From: Clostridia bacterium
GTDB taxonomy: Bacteria; Bacillota; Clostridia; Oscillospirales; Acutalibacteraceae
Direction: 5' to 3'
Length of the DNA: 64,000 nt
Assembly: GCA_017549105.1 (NCBI GenBank)
Contig: JAFYVN010000006.1
Span: forward strand, 124,001-188,000
How positions within the stretch are numbered: position 1 is the first letter of the stretch; each line of letters opens with the position of its first letter. Below are positions 31,850 to 40,495 of this stretch, piece by piece. Both the position numbers and the translations under genes were made by a program. Below the pieces are notes generated by a model. The model saw only the letters and a list, made by a program, of their open reading frames with translations. It did not search any database and was not told the origin of the DNA.

Positions 31850-33706
31850 TTATTTACCCCAGTTAAACGGTCTTTGGATAAAATCAACCTCACTCTTTTC
31901 GGGGATTAACGCAAAGGATGAAACTCTGTCGAGACCGTGCGAAGCAAAACCGTCGTATAGCTCTTCGATTGCCTGCATTCTGAACGGATTAAGAAAGAAA
32001 TATTCTCCGATAAAAAGATTGGCTTTGAAATATTCCCAGCTGAGATTTGCAACCTCTGCATTGAAAAGCTGTTCATCGCTTATGTCTGCATTGAGTGCTT
32101 TTTTCCAGAGAATATCAATCTCCGCACAGACGGTAAGAGGGATGAATCCTGCCTGATAGTGCCAGTCAAAATCGAATGCATGACCCGTACCTCTGAGATG
32201 CGCCGTCTGTAAATCGATGATTTTTTTGATATAAGGTGCTGCTTCTTTGCCGTAATACGCATTGATGAAATCCATCATATGATACTCAACATCGCAGTCA
32301 ACATCCCACTGGATTTTTGCAAGAAGATAGTTCCTCAGCTCGTTGAATGCCGCATAATGTCCGTCTCCGCAGTTATAGACATAACCCGTTATGCCGATGT
32401 CGTGCATATATTTCATCGTTGACTGAAGCGTTTCAAAGTTTGAGAAAAACTGCGCTGTATTGAGAAAATTGATTGTGTAATCGTATATATATGTTCTGTC
32501 TGCTATTTTTACCCAGTTTGCAAAATCTTCAGCAATGACCGCATTTGTGTTGCCGTAAAGATTCTCAAAACTTTCATCGCCGTCCTGTGCACCGCACTCA
32601 GTAAGCGGATGGCTTCGGCAAGCTTTGTGAAGCCCACAAAGAACAGGCACAACATTCTCGTTGCATCTGAGAGTCAAATCCTCCGGAGGACGCTCGGTTT
32701 CTCCGTAAGCATAGAAAGTAAATGTGAATTCGGGAAATTCTTCATCAAGCGCATCTGCAAAGCTATTAGTAAAAATCAACGTAGGAGCAGATATACTTCC
32801 GTGTTTTTCGTAGAGTGCCTCACAGCTTTCGCAATGGCAATAATTAGAATTATCCTTCTGACCGATGTGGATATGATCGGTGGTTTCTCTCGGGCATTCG
32901 CGCATTGCCTTTCTTGCATTTTCAACAGCAATCGGAAGCACGTCGGGATTGCTCAGGCAGACGTGGTCAGTGGTGCGTGTGCCATCGGGATTCATTGCAA
33001 AATATTCGGGATGCTCCGCAAAAAGAGCATCGGGAACAAGCACATCGAGAGTAACATCCCAGAGTACATAGGTAAGTGCACCGCCGTATTCAGGCATCTC
33101 GTTCCAGAATGAAACGTTCATCTTTCTTCTTGCACGGAATGTATCGTCACCGCCTGCGGGTTCGTTTCTGCGAAGCACAAACGATGGTTCAACCACACGG
33201 TTTATGTTGGCATCGGTAACAATATCCTTGCTTTCGGGAACGGTTTCGAGAGTCGGAGTGAACCAGCGTACACCAAAATACTCTTCAAGAAGCGTGTAAA
33301 CTCCGTAAAGGGTTCCTCTGCTGTCTGAACCGTTTATAACAAGACGGTCGCCGTCCGAAAAGAGCTGAAATCCGTCTTCGCCCGCCTCATCGCAGTCGTT
33401 TTCAAGAACAATAGCTTTTTTGCCATCTTCAAGTGCGGACTCAGTGATTATCGGAAGATCCGCACCGCTTATCTTTTTTATGTAGGTGTTAAGTTCATCC
33501 GCAGCAGTCAGAATGCAATCATCCGCACCTTCAGGAATGACAATCGAAAAATCGCTCTCACCGTCTATGACAATATACATCGGAGTTGTTATTGCGGGTG
33601 CTTCGTTCAGTGTGCCGCCGTAGTCAATATCGCTGCTTACAGGTATAAGTCCGATTGCAAAAAGAATCATCTCAATCAGAGCAACTATTGATTTTACGAT
33701 ACTCAT
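31850..33706 (-). CDS. DUF4838 protein with GH67N-like N-terminal domain
   Basis: 618 residues. The N-terminus (IVKSIVALIEMILFAIGLI) is a signal anchor. Residues about 55-155 resemble the N-terminal domain of alpha-glucuronidases (AADELNTYIKKISGADLPI and DSRGTLYGVYTLLEEYFGVRWF). The middle 200-480 carries the DUF4838 features HIGQKDNSNYCHCESC, FYAYGETERPPEDL and NFLNTAQFFSNFETL. Proteins of this type occur in glycan-use loci and are suspected glycosidases of TIM-barrel fold; their substrate is not established. The start overlaps the kinase stop by four bases (ATGA), with GAGGATTTGAA as ribosome site, so the two are coupled. Confidence 0.82.
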   Translation of the reverse strand: MSIVKSIVALIEMILFAIGLIPVSSDIDYGGTLNEAPAITTPMYIVIDGESDFSIVIPEGADDCILTAADELNTYIKKISGADLPIITESALEDGKKAIVLENDCDEAGEDGFQLFSDGDRLVINGSDSRGTLYGVYTLLEEYFGVRWFTPTLETVPESKDIVTDANINRVVEPSFVLRRNEPAGGDDTFRARRKMNVSFWNEMPEYGGALTYVLWDVTLDVLVPDALFAEHPEYFAMNPDGTRTTDHVCLSNPDVLPIAVENARKAMRECPRETTDHIHIGQKDNSNYCHCESCEALYEKHGSISAPTLIFTNSFADALDEEFPEFTFTFYAYGETERPPEDLTLRCNENVVPVLCGLHKACRSHPLTECGAQDGDESFENLYGNTNAVIAEDFANWVKIADRTYIYDYTINFLNTAQFFSNFETLQSTMKYMHDIGITGYVYNCGDGHYAAFNELRNYLLAKIQWDVDCDVEYHMMDFINAYYGKEAAPYIKKIIDLQTAHLRGTGHAFDFDWHYQAGFIPLTVCAEIDILWKKALNADISDEQLFNAEVANLSWEYFKANLFIGEYFFLNPFRMQAIEELYDGFASHGLDRVSSFALIPEKSEVDFIQRPFNWGK

Positions 33707-34278
33707 TTCAAATCCTCCTCTGTTAATATGATATCACATTTTTGGAATATTCCGAACTCTTTGAAATACCTGTTTTCAAAAGGAATCCACTTTTCTTTGA
33801 AGACTTCAAGAGCCTCGGTTCCGTTGCGTTTTTTGATACGTTCAAGTTGCGTTTCGGGTGAAACGCAGAAGAAAATTTTAAGGTCGTATATGTCGGGAAT
33901 TTCGGGATGCAAAGAGTATGCACCCTCGATTATCACGGGTCTGCCGTAAAAAACCGTTCTTTTTTCCGTGTATGTACCGCTTGAACAGTCAAAAACACGG
34001 TACTCGGCATCTCTCTTTTCTTTCAGAGGAATAATAACTTCATCAATCAGACGTTCACGGTGAATATTCCCACCGGGCTGTGAAAGACGTTCTTGCGTGC
34101 GCATATCAAACGGCAGAAAAAAATCATCCGTATGAACAGTCTGAAAACCGAATTTCTCCGAAAGTCTGCTTGCAAAGGTTGTTTTACCCGAAGCGCACAT
34201 ACCGTCTATGGCGATAACTGCGCACGGATTGGCTTCAAGTATATCTTTTATTCTATCAAACATATTCATCATAATCAT
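33703..34278 (-). CDS. Uridine kinase-like P-loop kinase
   Basis: About 191 residues. The Walker A motif is IDGMCASGKTTFA (around 25-36). It is followed by HTDDFFLPFDMRT, the base/sugar-binding DDFF typical of the uridine kinase/phosphoribulokinase group, and IEGAYSLHPEIPDIYDLKIFF as Walker B and lid region. It probably phosphorylates a nucleoside, sugar or small metabolite in the cytoplasm. The start is uncertain: several ATGs lie between 34278 and 34263 and none has a strong ribosome site. A terminator hairpin (34288-34318) lies just upstream, so expression may depend on read-through. Coupled to the DUF4838 gene. Confidence 0.8.
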   Translation of the reverse strand: MIMMNMFDRIKDILEANPCAVIAIDGMCASGKTTFASRLSEKFGFQTVHTDDFFLPFDMRTQERLSQPGGNIHRERLIDEVIIPLKEKRDAEYRVFDCSSGTYTEKRTVFYGRPVIIEGAYSLHPEIPDIYDLKIFFCVSPETQLERIKKRNGTEALEVFKEKWIPFENRYFKEFGIFQKCDIILTEEDLK

Positions 34279-34287
34279 ATTAATTAT

Positions 34288-34318
34288 AAAACCCCGACAA
34301 AAAACGTGTCGGGGTTTT
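34288..34318 (-). terminator. Terminator after the second GPH symporter gene
   Basis: 12-bp arms AAAACCCCGACA / TGTCGGGGTTTT with a 7-base loop, followed by TTTTATAATT on the minus strand, only 10 bases before the kinase start. Confidence 0.85.
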
Positions 34319-34326
34319 TCTTGTTA

Positions 34327-35874
34327 TTATGTGTTTTCTCCTGTCTGCTCGTTAAATTCTTTAACTTCAGCAGCGATTGCCTTACGTCTTTCACGGAGTT
34401 CCGCATACATTCTGTCTCTCTTTTCACCCTGAAGGTCATAGAAGAGCTGAGGAATGATGCTGAGAATACCTGTGATAACAGGAAGAAAAGTACTCATCCA
34501 GAAGAGAGCGTGACGGGCCTGAGTTGTCTGATTGCCCTGTGTTGCATTCTGGTCATATCCGACCAACTTGAGAAGAAGGGGGTTAAGAGAGTTTTTAACG
34601 GTGTTGACCATCTTTGTAACAAGACCCTTTGCAACGCCTGTCATACCCTCTGTTCTGAAGCCGTTCTTCCACTCGCCGTAGTCGATGGCTTCGTTTCTCA
34701 TTTCCTCGGGAATAACCTTTCTGATGCCCCAGAAGAACATCCAGATTGTTTCACGGAGCATAAATGCAGGAATCATAACAGCAAGATTTTCGTAACCCTT
34801 CTTGCCGTTGAAGTTAATCAACTCACCTGCGGCGAAAACGCCGAGCATCAGCACGCTGTCAACGTGGGAACCTGCAATCCACAGAGCCTTTGTTGAGAAC
34901 TTGGAACGTGCCCAGGGAACGTATGAATAGGAAACGGGTGAAACAACCGCACCGGGAATACCGACGATGGTTGACATAGATGCGAGATTAAGAACGTTGA
35001 TGTAATAAAGGTTGAGACCCGATCCGATGCTGAATGAGCTGAGAATCTCGGAAAGAGTGATGAGGAGAAGCGGCTTGTTTGTGATAACCGATTTGATACC
35101 GCCGGAAATACTAGGTTTATCAATCGTCTGCATAACTCTTTCTTTTGCAACAAATGCATAGAAGAGAGCAAAGAGACCGGAAACAACTGCAGTAACAACA
35201 CCACCGATAACGAAGAGCTTGTTGTAGCCTAACTGGTAAGCAACATTGTCTGCAATTTCAAGAGCACGGTTTTTGGGGCTGTTGATATAAATATCAATCA
35301 AAAGACCCATAAGAATTTCGGGAGCTTTTTCAACGAAGCCCGAAAGAAGGTTTGCCGAGGTAATGAGTCTTGTTCGGTCGATGATATTGGGCGTGATGGT
35401 TGCGGTCATACCCTGACGGACAATTGAAATAAGTGAGGTTGCAAGATTTGAGAATATCTGAAGAACAAGATAAATTGCATACCTCGGAATATTGGCACCG
35501 ACACCTTCTGTTCCCATAAACATAGGCAGTGCCCAATAAAGAATAGTAAGGATAACACCGGGAACAGCATAAACTACAAGCCAAGGCTTGAACTTACCCC
35601 ATCTTGTTCTTGTTTTATCAACGATGGCAGCAAGGAAAAGGTCGTTGATAATATCCCAGATACCGATGACTGAGCTGGTGATTGACTGAAGAACAAGGTC
35701 AATCTTGAGGATGTTCATTCTGAAAATATCGTCATATTTACCGATATTGAAGCTTTGAGCTATGTCATCGAGTATGTATGCAAAGGTCTCTTTTGAGCCG
35801 ACATAACGTCTGTCCTTGGGGACGGCGCTAGGTGCCTTCTCTTCAACAACCCTGGCGGTTGATTCGGATGCCAT
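34327..35874 (-). CDS. GPH-family sugar:cation symporter (second copy)
   Basis: 515 residues with about 12 membrane helices. The family loop VDKTRTRWGKFKPWLVVYAVPG is at about residues 84-105. The N-terminal 25 residues are cytoplasmic and charged (ESTARVVEEKAPSAVPKDRRYVGSKE). It resembles the transporter at 27294-28790 in length, loop sequence and start region but is clearly diverged. AAGGAGAGATTAT precedes the ATG at 35874. Probably imports an oligosaccharide or glycoside used by the DUF4838 or phosphoesterase products (inference from position). Confidence 0.88.
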   Translation of the reverse strand: MASESTARVVEEKAPSAVPKDRRYVGSKETFAYILDDIAQSFNIGKYDDIFRMNILKIDLVLQSITSSVIGIWDIINDLFLAAIVDKTRTRWGKFKPWLVVYAVPGVILTILYWALPMFMGTEGVGANIPRYAIYLVLQIFSNLATSLISIVRQGMTATITPNIIDRTRLITSANLLSGFVEKAPEILMGLLIDIYINSPKNRALEIADNVAYQLGYNKLFVIGGVVTAVVSGLFALFYAFVAKERVMQTIDKPSISGGIKSVITNKPLLLITLSEILSSFSIGSGLNLYYINVLNLASMSTIVGIPGAVVSPVSYSYVPWARSKFSTKALWIAGSHVDSVLMLGVFAAGELINFNGKKGYENLAVMIPAFMLRETIWMFFWGIRKVIPEEMRNEAIDYGEWKNGFRTEGMTGVAKGLVTKMVNTVKNSLNPLLLKLVGYDQNATQGNQTTQARHALFWMSTFLPVITGILSIIPQLFYDLQGEKRDRMYAELRERRKAIAAEVKEFNEQTGENT

Positions 35875-35909
35875 ATAATCTCTCCTTATCTTTATAAATT
35901 ATCTTTAAT

Positions 35910-35938
35910 ATATTAACACACACTTAACAATTTTTCAA
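35910..35938 (-). promoter_or_regulatory. Sigma-A promoter of the second GPH symporter gene
   Basis: Minus strand: TTGAAA (35933-35938), 17-bp spacer, TAATAT (35910-35915). Confidence 0.75.
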
Positions 35939-36007
35939 TACCGCAATAATTTTTTATGAATTATACACAGTAAACCCACACTTATTTTGGTAATAAAGCC
36001 TATAAAA

Positions 36008-36035
36008 AAGAGACAGGCTTCAAATCCTGTCTCTT
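36008..36035 (-). terminator. Terminator of the uracil permease transcript
   Basis: 10-bp arms AAGAGACAGG / CCTGTCTCTT, 8-base loop, five T following on the minus strand, 18 bases after the stop codon. Confidence 0.88.
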
Positions 36036-36052
36036 GTAATTGCTTATTCGAA

Positions 36053-37441
36053 TTATACTTTGAAGTTAACTGCCTTGTCGCCCTTTTCGTCCGAACCGAA
36101 TTCATAATCCTTTCCGGGAAGAATTGCGTTAAGAACGATACCTGCAAGAGCACCTACTGCAAGACCCGAAAGGCTGATTGTAACAGAGCCAACGGGAATC
36201 TGGATTGCACCTGCATAGTTGATACCGATTGAAAGAACAAGTATAAGAGCAGCAATGATAACGTTTCTTGTGTTCTCAAAGTTAACCTTATTTTCAACAA
36301 CATTACGAACACCGACTGCGGAAATCATACCGTAAAGAACGAGTGATGCACCGCCGATTGTTGCTGTGGGCATAAGGCTTACGAGAGCTGCAAACTTGGG
36401 TGAGAACGAAACAAGAATTGCAAGGTAAGCTGCAATTCTGACAACCTTGGGGTCAAACACTTTTGAAAGTGAAAGAACACCGGTGTTTTCACCGTAAGTT
36501 GTGTTTGCGGGAGCACCGAAAAGAGAAGCAAGGATAGTTGCAAGACCGTCGCCGAGAAGAGTTCTGTGAAGACCGGGGTCTGCAATATAATTTTTCTTGC
36601 AGGTTGATGAAATAGCGGAAATATCACCGATATGTTCAACCATTGTTGCAAGTGAAATAGGCATAATTGTTATAACAGCGGAAACAAGAAGGTTTTTATC
36701 GAAATCACCTGCAAGCATACCGAAAACTGTGTCTTTCATCTGGAAGGGAAGACCAATCCAATCTGCGGTTTTGAAAGCCTCAAGCTTTGCGGGGTCAAGA
36801 ACTTCCATTGCGCCTGTGAAATGGAGAATAACCGCAACAAGCGATGAACCGATAACACCGAGCATAATGGGGATAATCTTGATCATACCTTTGCCCCAGA
36901 TGTTGCAACCGATGATAATTGCGATTGCGATAACCGCAACAAGCCAGTTAGCCTGACAGTTCTGGATAGCGCTTGACGAAAGAGTAAGACCGATTGCGAT
37001 AATGATGGGACCCGTTACGATGGGCGGGAAGAATTTCATAACTTTTTTTGCACCGAAAGCCTTGATAAGAGCTGCAAGAACAAGATAAAGAACACCTGCG
37101 CAAGCAACACCGAAGCAAGCATAGGGAAGAAGGCTGTAATCATTTGAAGCATTGCCGGCTTCATCTGTTATAGCGGTGATTGCAGCATAACCGCCGATAA
37201 ATGCAAATGACGAACCGAGGAATGCAGGAACCTTTCCTTTTGAAAGAAAATGGAACAAAAGTGTGCCGAGACCTGCAAAAAGCAGGGTTGCTGAAACACT
37301 CAGACCCGTAAGAGCGGGAACAAGAACTGTTGCTCCGAACATAGCAAACATATGCTGAACACCGAGAACCGCCATTTTGGGATATCCGAGCTGTTTCGCA
37401 TCATAGATGCCTTCACCGATATCAAATTTTTTCTTCGACAT
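36053..37441 (-). CDS. uraA: Uracil/xanthine permease (NCS2 family)
   Basis: 462 residues with about 14 membrane segments. NCS2 marks include VLGVQHMFAMFGATVLVPALTGL near the start, FHFLSKGKVPAFLGSSFAFIGG, and the family motif region NTTYGENTGVLSLSKV (around residue 305) preceding TM10. A Gln or Glu in TM8 (MVEHIGD) matches the base-binding helix. UraA imports uracil with a proton. A sequence-based choice between uracil and xanthine is not firm; MVEHIGD and length favour uracil. AGGAGGTTGAAAA precedes the ATG. The gene follows the peptidase E gene by 63 bases. No pyrimidine attenuator or purine riboswitch was seen. Confidence 0.9.
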   Translation of the reverse strand: MSKKKFDIGEGIYDAKQLGYPKMAVLGVQHMFAMFGATVLVPALTGLSVSATLLFAGLGTLLFHFLSKGKVPAFLGSSFAFIGGYAAITAITDEAGNASNDYSLLPYACFGVACAGVLYLVLAALIKAFGAKKVMKFFPPIVTGPIIIAIGLTLSSSAIQNCQANWLVAVIAIAIIIGCNIWGKGMIKIIPIMLGVIGSSLVAVILHFTGAMEVLDPAKLEAFKTADWIGLPFQMKDTVFGMLAGDFDKNLLVSAVITIMPISLATMVEHIGDISAISSTCKKNYIADPGLHRTLLGDGLATILASLFGAPANTTYGENTGVLSLSKVFDPKVVRIAAYLAILVSFSPKFAALVSLMPTATIGGASLVLYGMISAVGVRNVVENKVNFENTRNVIIAALILVLSIGINYAGAIQIPVGSVTISLSGLAVGALAGIVLNAILPGKDYEFGSDEKGDKAVNFKV

Positions 37442-37504
37442 TTTTCAACCTCCTGAAATTTTTGTCACTTTCACTGTAACATATTATGAACAAATTGTAA
37501 AGAG

Positions 37505-38182
37505 TTATATTGACTCAAAAAGACTTTTTTCGTGACCTTTTTCAACATCAAGAAAATAAACATCGCCCGCATCATTGCCCTGAAGCGTGTAATACTTTCC
37601 GTTATCATAAACAATTGCGGCACCGTTTTCTAGAGCAATACCCGAATACTTTCTGCCCTTGATTGCTTCGGCATAGCTCGGCCAATTTCCGCCTTCAAAA
37701 TGAGGGCAGTTAGAATAAGGCAGAAGACCCAGACAGTCAACAAACATAAAAGAGCGGTCATCTGCGCAGTCATCATATCCCTCTTCGAACCAACACATTG
37801 AGCCGGAGCTGTAACCCGAAAGAATAACGCCCTTTTCAAATGCTTTTTTAAATATTTTGTCTGCACCCGTTTCGGTCCAGGTATCCATAAGGAATTTGAG
37901 ATGTCCTCCGCCCGCATAAACGATATCGGCAGAGAGAATTTTTTCTTCGATTTCAGCCTGAGTGAGCGACTTGTCTGTCAGAAAAAGTGCAGAAACGCTG
38001 CAACCGAGCTGAACAAATAGTCTGAAAATATGCTCATCACCGTTGATATCGTCAAACCCCGCCGTCGGCACAAACAAAACGGACGGATTTTTCTTCTTTG
38101 CAAGCGACACAAGATGCTCAAAAATCGGCAGAACCTCGTTATCGCAGTAACGTCCTCCACCGATTCCCATAATAATTCCCAC
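37505..38182 (-). CDS. Peptidase E-like (S51) protein
   Basis: 225 residues with the class-I glutamine amidotransferase-like fold of family S51. The glycine-rich start GIIMGIGGG, ADIVYAGGGHLKFLMDTW (about 87-104) and the nucleophile elbow GYSSGSMCWF (Ser at about residue 126) are visible. S51 members cleave N-terminal Asp dipeptides (PepE) or act as cyanophycinases; the present sequence fits small PepE-type proteins. The GTG start at 38182 has GGGAGTGA at good distance; the ATG four codons downstream is too far from it. Its promoter shares the -35 element with the divergent isomerase gene. Confidence 0.85.
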   Translation of the reverse strand: MGIIMGIGGGRYCDNEVLPIFEHLVSLAKKKNPSVLFVPTAGFDDINGDEHIFRLFVQLGCSVSALFLTDKSLTQAEIEEKILSADIVYAGGGHLKFLMDTWTETGADKIFKKAFEKGVILSGYSSGSMCWFEEGYDDCADDRSFMFVDCLGLLPYSNCPHFEGGNWPSYAEAIKGRKYSGIALENGAAIVYDNGKYYTLQGNDAGDVYFLDVEKGHEKSLFESI

Positions 38183-38215
38183 AAAATCACTCCCGATTAA
38201 TTTTTAATGTATATA

Positions 38216-38244
38216 ATTCTATCACACACATCTGACCTTGACAA
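38216..38244 (-). promoter_or_regulatory. Promoter of the peptidase E-like gene (overlapping -35)
   Basis: Minus strand: TTGTCA (38239-38244), 17-bp spacer, TAGAAT (38216-38221). The -35 shares five bases with that of the opposite promoter. Confidence 0.82.
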
Positions 38245-38266
38245 GCGCGCTTTTTTGATTTAACAT
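38238..38266 (+). promoter_or_regulatory. Promoter of the TIM-barrel isomerase gene (overlapping -35)
   Basis: TTGACA (38238-38243), 17-bp spacer, TAACAT (38261-38266). It overlaps the -35 of the divergent promoter, so both cannot be occupied together. Confidence 0.82.
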
Positions 38267-38282
38267 TAAATCGGTGATTGAT

Positions 38283-39143
38283 ATGTATAAACAAAAACTC
38301 TGTCTCGCAATGAACAGTCAGTTCGGAGTCTCTCCCGAAGAACAGGTGAAGCTTTTCAAAAAAACAGGTTTTGAAGGCTTTGCAATCGATATGAGCGGCA
38401 GAGATGTTGACCCTGCTCCGCTTGTGAGCCTTGCAAAAACGGAGAATATGTTCATTGATTATATCCACGCTCCGTTCAATAAATCCGACGATATGTGGAT
38501 GCAGGGAGAAATCGGAGAAATTGCCGCAAACAAGCTTCTCGACAATCTCGAAATCTGCGCAAAGCACGAAATTCCGACACTGGTTGCTCACACATTCATC
38601 GGTTTTGACAGCGACAATAATCCTGCCGAAATAGGAATCGAACGATACGGCAGACTTGCAAAAAGAGCAACCGAACTCGGAGTCAGGCTTGCTCTTGAAA
38701 ATACCGAGGGCGAAGAATATCTTTTTGCTCTTATGGATGCATTCAAAAACGAAAAATCCGTCGGATTCTGCTGGGATACGGGTCACGAGCTTTGCTACAA
38801 CAGAGGCAAGGATCTTATGGCGATGTTTGGTGACAGACTGTTTGTCACTCATCTCAACGACAATCTCGGCGTTAAAGATTACGACGGAAAGATTACCTAT
38901 ATCGATGATCTTCATCTGTTACCATTCGACGGCATATCAGATTGGAATTCAATTGCGGAAAAGCTTGTAAAATATGGCTTTGAAGGGCCTCTGACATTCG
39001 AACTCAACACACTCAGCAAACCCGGCAGACACGAAAACGACAAATATTCTGCAATGCCGATTGAAAACTACCTTGCGGAAGCCTATTGCAGAGCCTGCAG
39101 ATTTGCAAATATTTTTATAAAAACAAAGGAGAATCTGAAATGA
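38283..39143 (+). CDS. Sugar phosphate isomerase/epimerase family TIM-barrel protein
   Basis: 286 residues of the xylose-isomerase-like/AP endonuclease 2 fold (PF01261). Metal ligands fit ALENTEG (Glu, about residue 138), CWDTGHE (Asp and His, about 165-168), THLNDN (His, near 193) and TFELN (Glu, near 238). Members isomerise or epimerise sugars or inositols, or act as hydroxypyruvate isomerases; the substrate is open. GGTGAT precedes the ATG at 38283; a GTG three codons earlier overlaps this site. It overlaps the GtrA gene by four bases. Confidence 0.85.
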   Translation: MYKQKLCLAMNSQFGVSPEEQVKLFKKTGFEGFAIDMSGRDVDPAPLVSLAKTENMFIDYIHAPFNKSDDMWMQGEIGEIAANKLLDNLEICAKHEIPTLVAHTFIGFDSDNNPAEIGIERYGRLAKRATELGVRLALENTEGEEYLFALMDAFKNEKSVGFCWDTGHELCYNRGKDLMAMFGDRLFVTHLNDNLGVKDYDGKITYIDDLHLLPFDGISDWNSIAEKLVKYGFEGPLTFELNTLSKPGRHENDKYSAMPIENYLAEAYCRACRFANIFIKTKENLK

Positions 39144-39559
39144 GCGAAAATCAAAAAATGACAAAAAAGCAAAATATAATTCAGATAATCAAGTTTGCGC
39201 TTTTCTCCGCATCGGCAGGAATAATCCAGATAGTTTCATTCACCCTTCTTTTTGAGGTTGCTCATCTTAACAACACCGTTTCTTACATAATATCGCTTGC
39301 ACTTTCGGTGCTCTGGAATTTCACATTCAACAGAAAATTCACCTTCAAATCAGCGGCAAATATTCCGGTTGCAATGATAAAGGTTGCTCTTTTCTACTGC
39401 GTATTCGCTCCCCTCTCAACCTGGTGGACCCACGAGCTGACCGCTCTGGGCATCAACGAATATCTCATCGAAGCAGGCACAATGGCAGTCAACCTCGTAA
39501 CCGAATACCTCTACTGCAGATTTGTGGTTTACAGAAACTCAATGAACACAGCGGAATAA
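39140..39559 (+). CDS. GtrA-family membrane protein
   Basis: 139 residues with four membrane helices, the standard GtrA (PF04138) layout. IIKFALFSASAGIIQIVSFTLLFE opens the domain, SVLWNFTFNRKFTFKS is the diagnostic loop after helix 2-3, and EYLYCRFVVYRN closes it. GtrA proteins flip or help move lipid-linked sugars and often work in O-antigen or cell-wall glycan modification. AAAGGAGAATCTGAA precedes the ATG, which overlaps the isomerase stop. No glycosyltransferase partner is encoded in this operon, which is unusual. Confidence 0.9.
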   Translation: MSENQKMTKKQNIIQIIKFALFSASAGIIQIVSFTLLFEVAHLNNTVSYIISLALSVLWNFTFNRKFTFKSAANIPVAMIKVALFYCVFAPLSTWWTHELTALGINEYLIEAGTMAVNLVTEYLYCRFVVYRNSMNTAE

Positions 39560-39563
39560 CAGT

Positions 39564-39591
39564 AAAACCTCCCTTTTTCAAGGGAGGTTTT
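39564..39591. terminator. Bidirectional intrinsic terminator
   Basis: 12-bp arms AAAACCTCCCTT / AAGGGAGGTTTT, 4-base loop, with T tracts on both strands, between convergent genes. Confidence 0.93.
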
Positions 39592-39593
39592 TA

Positions 39594-40388
39594 TCATTTC
39601 AATATGCTTTCAAGAGTCTTGCCGAGTATTTTTTCTTTTGCGCTTTCGCTGATATCAAGATTTTTTATTCTTGCGATATCGAATTTGATATGTTCGGGTT
39701 TGGAATACGGAAAATCAAGACCGAATATGCTCTGATCCTCACCCGTCTGGGCAACAACGATTTCAAGCTCTTCGTCGGTGAGTGCCCATTCGTCACCTTT
39801 GCCCTTGCGGTTGCTGACACTCGTCCATCCCGCATAAACATTACCGCCTCTGCGCGAATTGTTGCACATAACAGCAAGAGCTTCTTTGAAGAAATGATAG
39901 CCGCCGATATGCTCCATACTGAATTTGAGGTCGGGGAAATTCCATGCAACCTCATCGAAAAGGATAACTCTGTTGTCTCGCAGTCTGTGCCAATGCATTC
40001 CCGAATGGAACGATATGAAAAGTCCCAGTTCCTGCGCTCTTTCATAAACCTGAAACGCTTCGGGACCGTCAATAACAAACTCCTGATACGGCGGATGCAT
40101 TTTTATGCCTTTAAAACCGAGGTCGGCAATTCTGTCAACCTCATCGCGCAGATTGTTGTTGAAATCTATAGTGCCAAAGCCTACGAGCCTGTCCATTCCT
40201 TTTATTTCATTTGCAAGCCAGACATTCTGACTGCCCTCAAATCCGCCCTCGTGGAAACGGTCATCAAACGGTGCAAACGCAACCGCTTTATCTATTCCGC
40301 ATTCATCCATAAATTCAATAAGCTTCTCTGCAGTCCCCTCCGGTCTGAGTTCTTTTGGAAAAACGTGTGCGTGATTTGCAAAAATCAT
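39594..40388 (-). CDS. Amidohydrolase (PF04909, amidohydrolase_2) family protein
   Basis: 264 residues, TIM-barrel metal hydrolase. FANHAHVFP at the start gives the HxH motif, KMHPPYQEF the following strand, SFHSGMHWHR (around 126-135) a metal-binding His, MEHIGGYHF the next, and FGLDFPYSKPEHI near residue 230 the catalytic Asp. Such enzymes hydrolyse or decarboxylate small ring or amide compounds; the substrate is unknown. The ATG at 40388 has AAGGAGTGATAAAA; an in-frame upstream GTG lies inside that site. Promoter at 40409-40437. Confidence 0.85.
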   Translation of the reverse strand: MIFANHAHVFPKELRPEGTAEKLIEFMDECGIDKAVAFAPFDDRFHEGGFEGSQNVWLANEIKGMDRLVGFGTIDFNNNLRDEVDRIADLGFKGIKMHPPYQEFVIDGPEAFQVYERAQELGLFISFHSGMHWHRLRDNRVILFDEVAWNFPDLKFSMEHIGGYHFFKEALAVMCNNSRRGGNVYAGWTSVSNRKGKGDEWALTDEELEIVVAQTGEDQSIFGLDFPYSKPEHIKFDIARIKNLDISESAKEKILGKTLESILK

Positions 40389-40408
40389 TTTTATCACTCC
40401 TTGTTTTA

Positions 40409-40437
40409 ATGATAAATAAAATTCAATTATTTGTCAA
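40409..40437 (-). promoter_or_regulatory. Sigma-A promoter of the amidohydrolase gene
   Basis: Minus strand: TTGACA (40432-40437), 17-bp spacer, TATCAT (40409-40414). Confidence 0.8.
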
Positions 40438-40495
40438 TGAAATATATTTTTTTGACGGTAATACTATTATTGAAAAACGTTTAAGGAGAATAAAA

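Noticed and set aside
37442-37504. Independent promoter or pyrimidine attenuator before uraA
   Set aside because: Only 63 bases are available; a TTTACA-17-TACAGT pair is weak, and no terminator-antiterminator pair is visible.
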